Shown here piece by piece: positions 19,059 to 28,559 of a stretch of DNA of 39,228 bases (the first letter of the stretch is position 1; every line of letters begins with the position of its first letter). A program made the translations under genes and the position numbers. This stretch comes from Sulfuricurvum sp. Lineage in GTDB: Bacteria; Campylobacterota; Campylobacteria; Campylobacterales; Sulfurimonadaceae. Where the stretch lies: assembly GCF_023250475.1 (NCBI RefSeq), contig NZ_JAHFAQ010000004.1, positions 1-39,228 on the forward strand, given 5' to 3'. The notes beneath the pieces are model-generated. The model made no database searches. It saw only the letters and a program-made list of their open reading frames with translations, and was not told the DNA's origin.

Positions 19059-20964
19059 TCAGAAACTCCAATCTAAAATAGGTACCGTGCCATTTTTTAT
19101 ACACAATTTGCGCTTCCGGCAATTTTTCTGCCAATGAATGTACCAGCATAATCCCGATGCATTTTTTGTTCTGTGCAAATCCCTCAAAGCCGATTCCGTT
19201 ATCTTTAATCCGAAGGCTGATACGGTCTTTACGCCGCTCACATCGTACGACCAAACGGTTTCCTGTTTCTTCAGCGCTAAAGGCATGTTTAAACACGTTG
19301 ATCAAGACTTCATTGCATATCAATCCTATGGTAACGGCCGTATCCATGTTCATCTCAAAGGGGTGAAGAATAGAGGTAATTTGAACCGATTCTCCCAACG
19401 TATTTCGTCGGCAAAGATCAATAAGCGAACGGAGATAAACCTCTAAATTGACCATGGCAATATCATTGCTTTCATACAGCATCTCATGTATCACCGCCAT
19501 ACTTTGGAGTCTGGCGGTACTGTCATCAATCAACGTATGTACCGCTTCATCATGTGTTCGTCTGCGCTGAAGCCACATCATCGAAATAATGACTTGTAAA
19601 TTGTTTTTGACCCGATGATGGACCTCTTTGAGAAGAGATTCTTTGGCCGATACGCTTTTATGCAGCTCCTGATTCGCCATATAAAGCTCTATTGTCCTCT
19701 CTTGAACTTCTCTCTCAAGTTCATCTTTGGACTTCCGCAATAGATCCGTCAAAACTTTAGCTTTCTCCGCAGCCTCATCTTGAAACCGCTCTTTCTGCAA
19801 GCGAATGACATTGATACGATCCGCCAAACCGAAGGAAAGTAAAAGGAGTTCGAAAAATACCCCGATTTGCGTCCCCCATATCGTAAAAAAATTGATCGGT
19901 AAAAGCCCGATATTTTTCAACGCCGTCAGTGTCGTACCGACGATCAACAATACCCAAGCAATCAGATAAAATTTGGATGCCCTAACGTTATACCGAAAAT
20001 AGGCGATCAATCCGACCGATACAAGGCTCAGAGTTGTCACAAATAAGACAATAACCGATAAGATAAGTCCCAGAAAATAATTAATGACCGCGGTAAGAAA
20101 AAGGATAGCGATTGAAAAAATTAAAATTCCCGAGAGCACTTTGTCCAGTTTCGGCAGCAAAGCTCTCGTATCCAAGAAAGTTCGGGTAAACACTATCGCC
20201 AAAACATGTGCCAAAACGATCAGAAACGGAATGATCGTATTGTTGATTTCAGGAGACTCCGGCCATAAATACCGTAAAGCGACTCCGCTTAGAGCCAAAA
20301 GAGCCAAAATATCGGCAATCTGAAAAATAACGTAATAAAAATAGCTCCGTTCGCGGATAGAGAGAAAAAGAAAAAAGTTATACAAGATCATAATGGCTGC
20401 CCCGCCGTAAAAAATCCCCAGAAGTGCCGTTTTAGTCACCTCTGAAGCGTAATACTGGTCATCATTCATGAGATAAAGCTGTAAGTCCATCGAACTTTTT
20501 GAGCGAATATGAAAATAAAGTGTCTCTTTGCTGTGAGGCTCCATCGTCAGTGTAAAAACAATGTTCTCATCTTTTTTTTCATGCTGTGAGACGCCAATCG
20601 AATCGCCGCTGATTTTTTTGCTGTAGGTTCCCTCGGAATTCATTCGATAAAAGCTTACTCTGTCCAGAAGGGGATAATCGAACTTAAGCAACCGTTTAAG
20701 GGGATGATTTTGAGGATTTTCTATCGAAAGTTTGATCCAATAATCCGACTGCGTAAGTCCAAATCCGGCAGAACGGCCATCAAGAGGACGAAATCTTTTT
20801 TGATTACTGCTCTGTAAAATAGTATTAAGCCCCATCTGCGCGTATTTATCTTCGAGATAAAGATAGTGCTCATGCAAAGGGGAAACCTCTGACTTTGAGA
20901 TATCAACATACTCATTGGCACAAAGAAAACGGATACATATAAATAAAAGGAGAAAAGGACGCAT
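19033..20964 (-). CDS. 7TMR-DISM sensor histidine kinase with HisKA_2 (HWE-like) domain
   Basis: N-terminal signal and DISMED2-like domain, seven TM segments, EVHHRVKNNLQVIISMM, NEVLINVFKHAF; overlaps the response regulator by 26 nt. Confidence 0.92.
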   Translation of the reverse strand: MRPFLLLFICIRFLCANEYVDISKSEVSPLHEHYLYLEDKYAQMGLNTILQSSNQKRFRPLDGRSAGFGLTQSDYWIKLSIENPQNHPLKRLLKFDYPLLDRVSFYRMNSEGTYSKKISGDSIGVSQHEKKDENIVFTLTMEPHSKETLYFHIRSKSSMDLQLYLMNDDQYYASEVTKTALLGIFYGGAAIMILYNFFLFLSIRERSYFYYVIFQIADILALLALSGVALRYLWPESPEINNTIIPFLIVLAHVLAIVFTRTFLDTRALLPKLDKVLSGILIFSIAILFLTAVINYFLGLILSVIVLFVTTLSLVSVGLIAYFRYNVRASKFYLIAWVLLIVGTTLTALKNIGLLPINFFTIWGTQIGVFFELLLLSFGLADRINVIRLQKERFQDEAAEKAKVLTDLLRKSKDELEREVQERTIELYMANQELHKSVSAKESLLKEVHHRVKNNLQVIISMMWLQRRRTHDEAVHTLIDDSTARLQSMAVIHEMLYESNDIAMVNLEVYLRSLIDLCRRNTLGESVQITSILHPFEMNMDTAVTIGLICNEVLINVFKHAFSAEETGNRLVVRCERRKDRISLRIKDNGIGFEGFAQNKKCIGIMLVHSLAEKLPEAQIVYKKWHGTYFRLEFLNESDVSDR

Positions 20965-20966
20965 CC

Positions 20967-21719
20967 TTATTCGATATCACTCACACATCGCGCATGAGCC
21001 TCTTCTTTTTTAGGAGACGTAGCCACCGAACCGAGCTTAAAACCTACCACGAAGGCCTCTTTATCATTCAAAGAATCACCGCTCCAGTAATAGCGGTGCA
21101 TCACCGGACCGAAAAATTTCATATCAAGTGTTGGACGGGTAAAATCATAATCGACGATACCGAAAAGTTCATCGGTAGTCGGCAAACGCCAACTACGACC
21201 GTAAAGAGTAAGATTCTCACACATCTCTTGCGCGTTCTCATACGTATATTTTGCACGTTTATCGGTCGCATCAAGAGAATGCCATACAATGCCGGAATAC
21301 GGATCAAGCGTCCCCTGAGGTATCAGCCGATAATCACGAACCCGCTTTACTTCCGACTCATTGGTACAGGCTGCGGCAATCTTTTTCCAACCGGGGGAGA
21401 GGGTAATATTGCGCTCTTTCGGAAAAAAACTGAACCCTACCGTTGCGATAATACCGCCATCTCCTTCACTTCCTGTACCGACTTCGGTCTTGTCCGAACC
21501 GGTTTTTGTGGAAGACCAATAACTAAAACCTTCTCTAAAGGGGAAGTTTTTCGGTAGTGCATAGATTTCCGTAATGCTCATTTGGCGCCAATTTGTTCCC
21601 AAATCACGGCAATAATCATGGGCTTGTTCTTGAGAATAAGATTCACTGGAGGAGAGATGAACATCCCCCCATAAAAGAGGGGAAATGAAGAGGAAGAAAA
21701 ATAGGTTAGCGCGTTTCAC
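20967..21719 (-). CDS. Exported DUF1566-like (Lcl C-terminal) protein
   Basis: Two DUF1566-like segments (WSSTKTGS..., GRSWRLPTTDELFGIVDY...YYWSGDS). GTG at 21719 (VKRANLFFFLFISPLLWGD signal peptide) is a better start than 21764, which overlaps the upstream gene more deeply. Confidence 0.8.
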   Translation of the reverse strand: MKRANLFFFLFISPLLWGDVHLSSSESYSQEQAHDYCRDLGTNWRQMSITEIYALPKNFPFREGFSYWSSTKTGSDKTEVGTGSEGDGGIIATVGFSFFPKERNITLSPGWKKIAAACTNESEVKRVRDYRLIPQGTLDPYSGIVWHSLDATDKRAKYTYENAQEMCENLTLYGRSWRLPTTDELFGIVDYDFTRPTLDMKFFGPVMHRYYWSGDSLNDKEAFVVGFKLGSVATSPKKEEAHARCVSDIE

Positions 21720-22272
21720 AAGAGTCTGCCAGTAATTCGGATCGCAATTTCTCATAAACATCATTGCCTACAAGTTTTTTCACAATAGCCAAACCAAAAC
21801 AGACTGCCGTTCCCGGGCCGCGAGAGGTCATAATGTTATCGGTTTCGACAACCGAAGCCTCATCGCCTCGAAACCCTCCCACATCGATTTTATTTTCGAT
21901 ACTCGGATAGCAGGTATATCCTTCTTTAAGGACACCTGCCGCCGCAAGGGCATACGGTGCGGCGCAGATTGCACCGATCCCTTTCCCTTTTTTATCCATT
22001 GTTTTTAAAAGTGACTGAACACCCGAATCGGAGGCAAGTGTCTTTGTATTACCCCATCCTCCCGGAAGAACAATCATGTCGAGTTCATCGGCACTCAGTC
22101 CCGCTATCGGACGATCCGCATGAATGGTAATACCGTGCGCCCCTTCGATCATCAGCGATTCGTTAAGCGATCCTATAATTACCTCAATATCTGCACGACG
22201 CAGTACATCGATAATAGCGACCGCTTCGATCTCTTCAAAACCGTTAGCAAGGGGAACAAGAACCCGAGGCAT
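21706..22272 (-). CDS. DJ-1/PfpI family protein (ThiJ/YajL-like)
   Basis: VLVPLANGFEEIEAVAIIDVLRRA, VLPGGWGNTKTLA, IGAICAAPYALAAAG nucleophile elbow. Confidence 0.93.
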   Translation of the reverse strand: MPRVLVPLANGFEEIEAVAIIDVLRRADIEVIIGSLNESLMIEGAHGITIHADRPIAGLSADELDMIVLPGGWGNTKTLASDSGVQSLLKTMDKKGKGIGAICAAPYALAAAGVLKEGYTCYPSIENKIDVGGFRGDEASVVETDNIMTSRGPGTAVCFGLAIVKKLVGNDVYEKLRSELLADSCETR

Positions 22273-22277
22273 AACAG

Positions 22278-22844
22278 TTATTTCACTTTTTCCATGTATT
22301 CACCCTCAACGGTGTTAACACGGATAATATCACCCTCTAACACGTGATAAGGGACTTGAACAACCGCACCCGTTTCAAGTGTTGCCGGTTTTTTAGAACC
22401 GCTAGACGTATCCCCTTTGAAGTTCGGCGGAGTTTCAACGATTTTGAGTTCCATGATTTCCGGTGCTTCGACACTGATCGCGTTGCCGTTATGGAAAATC
22501 ATTTGAACACTGGTGCCGTCTTTGATCCATTTCATCGCGTCTTCGCATTGATCATAGGTAAGACCGAGTTGTTCGTAGCTTTCGTTATCCATAAACTGAA
22601 GCATTTCGCCATCATCATACAAAAACTGCATCGTAGTATGAACCAAATTAGGTACTTCAAATTTATCACCCGCATGGATCGTTTTTTCGATCACTTTTCC
22701 GTTCAAAAAGCTCTTTACTTTACAACGGACAAATGCCGCCCCTTTGCCCGGTTTAACGTGTTGGAACTCAACGACTTTGTACGGTACGCCCGTAATCTCC
22801 AAACGTACACCTTTTTTGATATCACCCATACCGATAGTTGCCAT
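22278..22844 (-). CDS. efp: Elongation factor P
   Basis: [35 protein letters not shown]; full 188 aa. Confidence 0.98.
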   Translation of the reverse strand: MATIGMGDIKKGVRLEITGVPYKVVEFQHVKPGKGAAFVRCKVKSFLNGKVIEKTIHAGDKFEVPNLVHTTMQFLYDDGEMLQFMDNESYEQLGLTYDQCEDAMKWIKDGTSVQMIFHNGNAISVEAPEIMELKIVETPPNFKGDTSSGSKKPATLETGAVVQVPYHVLEGDIIRVNTVEGEYMEKVK

Positions 22845-23046
22845 GAAAAACCTTTTTCTGATCTTGTATTGGGCGAATTTTACCCGAAACTGCGATGAAT
22901 TTCAAACCCGATGTAACTTATGGTATGATTTAGCCCAATAATTCCTCACGACTCTGTAGGTTTTTAGCTCTATTAAATCCGTTAATGTGTATAATAATCT
23001 TATACGATTGATTACAATCACAAATACATTACAAGGAAATCTGTTT

Positions 23047-24462
23047 ATGACACCCCTTTCACGTATTTTCAGTGCATCCCTCCTGATCGGTTCATGCCAT
23101 CTGATGGGTGCTGGTCTATCGCTCCCTGCGGCGCTGGAAATTTTAGACAATAACAATCTTGAAATCAAAACGGCTGCCCTCGACGTACAGAGCGCCCACA
23201 GCGATACATGGATCGCAAAAGGGTACAACTTCGGATCACTCGATTTGACCCAAAACTTTGTACGTTCCAATGATGCGGGAAATGTATTCGGATTTAAGCT
23301 CAGCTCCCGCCAAGCTGATTTCGGGGATTTCGGATTTAATGAATTTTTAGCACCGATGGGACAAGCGCTTCTCGGTGCAAGTGCTGGTGCATTAACACCA
23401 TCAGATGTTCAAAGTATGAATTCTATTCTCAAAATTCAACCCAAAGACCTTAACTACCCGGGCTACCAAAACTTCTACCAAACTAAACTTACCTACATGC
23501 TCCCTATCTTCACCGGCGGCAAACTGAGTGCCTACGGCGATATAAGCGAAAAAATGGAGCAGATCAAAAAGCTCGACTCCGATCAGATGAAAACCGAAAA
23601 ACGGTACGAATTACGTAAAAGCTATTACGACATGGCACTTCTTCAACACTCCATCGACCAAATGAAAACCATTCATAAAAACATTTCGACACTCGAACGC
23701 ACCACACAAATGATGCTCCAAGAGGGGTACGCCAAAAAAGTCGATCTTCTTGAAGTGGAAGCGAAAAAAGCGAACGTCGAGCGAAGCCTCACCGAAATGG
23801 AGGCCAATAAAAAACTCCTCTACCATTACCTCAGTTTTTTACTTAATGAAACCGTCACCGAAATCGAACTTCCCGCTTCCGACTACCCTGCTTCGCTCAT
23901 CAGCGAAGACGATGTACTCGCCAGCAATACCGATCTCAAAAAAGCCCGTGAGGGGCTGGAAATTCGTGACCGTATGGTCGATCTCGCGTACGCTCCGTTT
24001 CTCCCGCAAATCGGTGCTTTTGCCGAAGCAAGCAGTGCCGATGACACTTTTTTAGGTAATTTTAACGACCATAAAGCCTATACCATCGGTGCAAAACTCA
24101 GCTGGAACCTCTTTAACGGTGCGGTAGACAAAAACTCTCTTGAAAAAGCCCGAATCGAAAAGATCAAAACAACGACCCAAGTGGAACTCGCTAAAAAAGG
24201 GATTGCGCTCCAATACGACAAAATCCGCACCGAAATCGATAGCCTAAACTCTCAAGTCAAAAGCTTGGAAAAAGAGCTGGAACTCGCCGAAACAATCTAT
24301 AATAACTATGAAGGGCGCTATCACGAGCACCTCGCATCGATGAGCGACGTTATCATCAAGCAGTCCCAGCAGATCGAAAAAATCCTCAATCTTCAGATGG
24401 TTAAAAATCAACGCAATGAGCGAATTTTCGCTCTAGAAAAACTTAGTAACGGAGTCAAATAA
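23047..24462 (+). CDS. TolC-family outer-membrane efflux protein
   Basis: Signal peptide after ATG 23047 preceded by AAGGAAAT; TolC coiled-coil repeats. Listed start at 22987 is upstream of the probable RBS. Confidence 0.93.
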   Translation: MTPLSRIFSASLLIGSCHLMGAGLSLPAALEILDNNNLEIKTAALDVQSAHSDTWIAKGYNFGSLDLTQNFVRSNDAGNVFGFKLSSRQADFGDFGFNEFLAPMGQALLGASAGALTPSDVQSMNSILKIQPKDLNYPGYQNFYQTKLTYMLPIFTGGKLSAYGDISEKMEQIKKLDSDQMKTEKRYELRKSYYDMALLQHSIDQMKTIHKNISTLERTTQMMLQEGYAKKVDLLEVEAKKANVERSLTEMEANKKLLYHYLSFLLNETVTEIELPASDYPASLISEDDVLASNTDLKKAREGLEIRDRMVDLAYAPFLPQIGAFAEASSADDTFLGNFNDHKAYTIGAKLSWNLFNGAVDKNSLEKARIEKIKTTTQVELAKKGIALQYDKIRTEIDSLNSQVKSLEKELELAETIYNNYEGRYHEHLASMSDVIIKQSQQIEKILNLQMVKNQRNERIFALEKLSNGVK

Positions 24463-25247
24463 TGAAATTTTTCCTCACCTCACTCGCCCTAGCTTCAACC
24501 CTCAGCGCCACAGGCCTCAGCCTCTCGGGAAGCGTTATCAGCGATAACCAAAAAATGATCACCAGCCGCAATATGGGATTCGTCACCAGTGTCAACGTCT
24601 CGGAAGGGTCTCGTGTCAGCCGCGGGCAGTTGTTATACAGCATCGATTCCAAAGAGATCGATTCAGCAAAAACCCAAGTGGAACTTGGAATTGCCCAAGC
24701 CGAACTCTCCCTTCAAATGTACCAAAACCAATACGCCAATCTGGAACTCAATTTAGAGCGTAACAAACGCCTTTTGGCACAGGATATGGTCAGCAAATTT
24801 GAAGTTGAGAACCTCGAGCTCTCTAAAAAGAATTTGCACAATATGATCTCTATCGGCGAACGCCAAGTCAACCAAGCCAAAGCCCGCCTTCAAGAAGTTA
24901 ACAACCAATACAACTATCTTCGTGTAACCGCACCCAACAGCGGTGTCGTTATCGCCAAAAACATCAAAGTGGGAGAGATGGCGATGCCGGGGATGCCGGC
25001 AATCGTCCTATCCGATTTAAACGCCCTTAAAATCGAAGTGGAAGTGGCTGAAAACAATCTCCAACTCGTCCCGATGGGTAAACGGGTCAAAGTATCCATC
25101 CCCTCGGTCGGATATACCGGAATCGGAAAGGTCAGTGCTATTATCCCAAGTTCTAACCCTATGACCCATTCATTTAGAATTAAAGTATCGTTCAGTGCAA
25201 AACAGACCGTCTATCCCGGAATGTACGCAACTGTTGATATCGAATAG
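24462..25247 (+). CDS. RND efflux periplasmic adaptor (membrane fusion protein)
   Basis: Biotinyl-lipoyl halves (GFVTSVNVSEGSRVSRGQLLYSID, VTAPNSGVVIAKNIKVGEMA) flanking an alpha-hairpin; TAATG overlap with tolC stop. Confidence 0.94.
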   Translation: MKFFLTSLALASTLSATGLSLSGSVISDNQKMITSRNMGFVTSVNVSEGSRVSRGQLLYSIDSKEIDSAKTQVELGIAQAELSLQMYQNQYANLELNLERNKRLLAQDMVSKFEVENLELSKKNLHNMISIGERQVNQAKARLQEVNNQYNYLRVTAPNSGVVIAKNIKVGEMAMPGMPAIVLSDLNALKIEVEVAENNLQLVPMGKRVKVSIPSVGYTGIGKVSAIIPSSNPMTHSFRIKVSFSAKQTVYPGMYATVDIE

Positions 25248-25255
25248 GAATCACA

Positions 25256-26845
25256 ATGGACGCTCCACACTCTTACCAACCTACCGATTCTGCGGGAAAA
25301 CTCGCGAAGGGGTTTTTACGTAATCCTCTGACCCCGATCCTCGGAATTTTTCTCCTTGTTATCGGGTATATGGCATTGATACTTATGCCTCGTGAAGAGA
25401 ACCCGCAAATGGTCGTCAGCGGTTCAACGGTCATTATCGCCCTCCCAGGAGCGACCGCCAGCGAAGTCGAAAATGTTATTGTCAAACCGCTTGAGCGCAA
25501 ACTCAAAGAGGTCAAAGGAATTGAACATATCCATGGCATGGCAATGGACAACGTAGCCGTACTCAATGCCGCCTTTTTTATCGGTGAAGCCAAAGAGGAC
25601 TCCAACCTCAAAATCTACGATAAAATCATGCAAAACATGAGTATTCTCCCAAAGGGGGCGATGCAGCCGATCATCAAACCGCTGGATATTGATGTCGATA
25701 TTCCCATCGTATCGGTCGCGTTTTATTCCAACAATCCGAAGATGGATCCTACCCTTTTGTATGACCATGTCAAAGAAATTCAACACCATATCAACGGTTT
25801 ACCCAATGTCGCCGTAACCGATATCAAGGGGGCCAAAAAACACCAGTACAACGTATTGGTGGATATGAACCGTCTTGCGGGGTATAACCTCTCTTTGGGG
25901 CAAATCGTTATGGCTACCCAATCGCTGGCGTATAACGTCCCTGAGATCAAAGGGAAAACCCAAGCCAACGAAATCGTCATGATCGGAGTTCGAAACGCTA
26001 TCGACAGTGTCGACGATGTCGGAAATATCATCGTTGCCCAATACGGCGGCTCAGCAATCTATCTGCGTGATGTCGCGACCATCAGTGCCGGGCAGGATAT
26101 CCAAAATTTCAAATCGGCACTCGTCAGTGTCAAAGGTGAAAACGGAAAATTCTCACCCCTCAAAGATCAAATCACCCTCACCGTCTCCAAGCTTCAAGGG
26201 ACCAATGCCGTTATCATAGCCGAAGCGGTCAAAACGGAACTCGAGAAATACAAAGAGCAGATGAAAAGAGATGGGATCAACTACGTCATCACCCGAAATG
26301 ACGGTGAGCGTGCCAATGAAGCGGTGAATGAACTTGTTTTCCACCTCCTCCTTTCGATCGTCATTATTGCTATTTTGCTCGTCTTTGTATTGGGCTGGCG
26401 AGAATCGCTGATCGTCACCTTTACCGTTCCGGCAATTTTGGCAATCACCCTCTTTATCGCCTACCTGACGGGGCAAACGATCAATCGGATCACCCTTTTT
26501 GCCTTTTTGCTGAGCCTTGGATTATTGGTGGATGCGGCGATTATCGTGATTGAGAATATTCATCGCCATTTCCACGCCCCGGGTGCGGCGGACAGAGATG
26601 CCGATGAACTGATGATCGAAGCAACCGATGAGATCGGAGCACCGACCAATATCGCGACCCTTGCCATCATCCTTACGATGGTTCCGATGGCGTTTGTAGG
26701 TCAGATGATGGGACAGTTTATGAAACCGATCCCCGCCAACGTCCCCGTAGCGCTTGTGGCATCGTTGTTTGTCGCCTATATTTTTACCCCTTATTTGGCA
26801 ATACGGTTGCTTAAAAAACCCGAACACCACGGAGATTCTCACTAA
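25256..26845 (+). CDS. RND efflux permease, N-terminal half (TM1-TM6)
   Basis: FLRNPLTPILGIFLLVIGYMALILMPREENPQ, porter domain, LGLLVDAAIIVIENI in TM4-like segment; ends LAIRLLKKPEHHGDSH*. Confidence 0.93.
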   Translation: MDAPHSYQPTDSAGKLAKGFLRNPLTPILGIFLLVIGYMALILMPREENPQMVVSGSTVIIALPGATASEVENVIVKPLERKLKEVKGIEHIHGMAMDNVAVLNAAFFIGEAKEDSNLKIYDKIMQNMSILPKGAMQPIIKPLDIDVDIPIVSVAFYSNNPKMDPTLLYDHVKEIQHHINGLPNVAVTDIKGAKKHQYNVLVDMNRLAGYNLSLGQIVMATQSLAYNVPEIKGKTQANEIVMIGVRNAIDSVDDVGNIIVAQYGGSAIYLRDVATISAGQDIQNFKSALVSVKGENGKFSPLKDQITLTVSKLQGTNAVIIAEAVKTELEKYKEQMKRDGINYVITRNDGERANEAVNELVFHLLLSIVIIAILLVFVLGWRESLIVTFTVPAILAITLFIAYLTGQTINRITLFAFLLSLGLLVDAAIIVIENIHRHFHAPGAADRDADELMIEATDEIGAPTNIATLAIILTMVPMAFVGQMMGQFMKPIPANVPVALVASLFVAYIFTPYLAIRLLKKPEHHGDSH

Positions 26846-28554
26846 TGTATAAAAAATTTGAAAACTATCTGCTTCTGATGCTCAACACCCCTTCCAAGAA
26901 AAAAAAGGTCTTATGGGGAACGCTCATTGCATTTATTATCGCCGTTGCCTTTATCCCGACCAAACTTGTTTTGGCCAAAATGCTTCCGGGCAAAAATAAT
27001 GACACCTACAGTATCTACATAGATTTGGCCAACGGCAGTTCGATTGAACAAACCCGACAAGTTAGCGAATGTGTCGTCGGAATTTTGCAAAACGAAAAAG
27101 AGGCATTGGATACCGAAGTATTTTTAGGAAGCGGTTCGCCGCTTGATTTTGCCGGACTGATTAAAGGGAGCCATTTCAAAAACAACGAAAATGTTGCCGA
27201 AGTGGTGGTCAATCTGACTAAAAAACATCATCGTGACGAACCATCGTACATGATGGTACAGCGTCTACGTCCGATTATCCAAAAAGAGTGCGGCAATCTC
27301 TATTCCCAAACCAATATCAAATTTGTTGAGCCTCCTGCCGGTCCTCCGACCATGGCGGCAATCGTTGCAGAAATCTACGGGAATAAAGCCGAAGGGATCC
27401 GTCATCTGAGTGAACGGGTTGAGGGGGGTTTCCATAAAACAAACGGACTTGTCGATATCGATATTATGCAAGATGAGATTTACAATAAATTTGAAGTGCG
27501 TGTCAACACCGATAAAATCACCAAATCGGGATTGGATGTCAAACACGTCAATGATATTTTGTATCTTGCGTTCGAGGGGATGGGAATTGCCGTCAAAAAT
27601 TCCCAAAGTGCAACCGATCAAATCCCTATTTTCCTGACATTATCGCCTGAGGGGAAAAAATTTGCCTCCCGTGACAAAACAGCGATTGAGATGAAACTCT
27701 CAAGCCTCAAACTCCTCAATCAAATGGGGATGATGGTTCCGATCACCGAAATCGTCGATATCGTTCCGGTGAAGTCCAATCCGATGATTATGACCAAAGA
27801 TCTCCACCAGATGTCCAATGTCGTAGCCGAAACCGATATGGTCTCACAGGTATACCCTTTGATGGCGGCACGCAATGTGATTCTCGATACCTTCAGTGAT
27901 GAATATGAGATTACCAAAACCGGATTGTTCAATCTCCAACTTGTCGATAAAAAAACCAAAGAGGTGTATGAGCTTAAATGGGACGGCGAGATGAAAGTAA
28001 CGTTGGATACCTTCGTCGATCTCGGCGGTGCGTTTATCGCGGCACTGATATTGATTTTTCTCCTGATGGTTGTCTATTACAAAAGTTTCGTCATTAGCGG
28101 AATTGTTTTATTAGGGAGTTTTCTCTCGATCATCGGGGTTATTTTCGGTCACTTTATTATGAATATCTTTACCGCCGATACGTTCTTTCTGACAGCAACG
28201 TCATTGATTGGATTCATCGCCTTGATCGGAATCAGTTCACGCAACTCGCTTCTGTTAATCGACTTTACCAAATCGTTGATGCTGGATAAAGGGATGCCTA
28301 AAAAAGAGGCGATCGCCTACGCGACCGCTACCCGTGCTAAGCCCATTTTCCTCACTGCAGCTGCGATTATACTTGCCTCAACCCTCTTAGCCAGTGATGC
28401 CGTTTTCGGAGGGCTTGGAGTTTCGCTGATTTTTGGTACAATAGCAGCAGTCATCGCGTCGCTCATTGTTGTTCCTGTTCTTATCGACAATTCCGATTTA
28501 GAACGTCATTTTAATTTTCATGAGCGTGAAGCGGTATCCATAATGGAGCCATAA
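26845..28554 (+). CDS. RND efflux permease, C-terminal half (TM7-TM12)
   Basis: Starts in a TAATG overlap; porter domain then LIGFIALIGISSRNSLLLIDF and C-terminal TM segments of the second RND repeat. Confidence 0.93.
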   Translation: MYKKFENYLLLMLNTPSKKKKVLWGTLIAFIIAVAFIPTKLVLAKMLPGKNNDTYSIYIDLANGSSIEQTRQVSECVVGILQNEKEALDTEVFLGSGSPLDFAGLIKGSHFKNNENVAEVVVNLTKKHHRDEPSYMMVQRLRPIIQKECGNLYSQTNIKFVEPPAGPPTMAAIVAEIYGNKAEGIRHLSERVEGGFHKTNGLVDIDIMQDEIYNKFEVRVNTDKITKSGLDVKHVNDILYLAFEGMGIAVKNSQSATDQIPIFLTLSPEGKKFASRDKTAIEMKLSSLKLLNQMGMMVPITEIVDIVPVKSNPMIMTKDLHQMSNVVAETDMVSQVYPLMAARNVILDTFSDEYEITKTGLFNLQLVDKKTKEVYELKWDGEMKVTLDTFVDLGGAFIAALILIFLLMVVYYKSFVISGIVLLGSFLSIIGVIFGHFIMNIFTADTFFLTATSLIGFIALIGISSRNSLLLIDFTKSLMLDKGMPKKEAIAYATATRAKPIFLTAAAIILASTLLASDAVFGGLGVSLIFGTIAAVIASLIVVPVLIDNSDLERHFNFHEREAVSIMEP

Positions 28555-28559
28555 AGTAA

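Noticed and set aside
20994-21557. 187-aa plus-strand ORF opposite the DUF1566 gene
   Set aside because: Shadow ORF; the minus strand encodes a signal peptide and DUF1566 motifs.
22344-22898. 184-aa plus-strand ORF opposite efp
   Set aside because: efp is highly recognisable on the minus strand; the opposite ORF has no domain.
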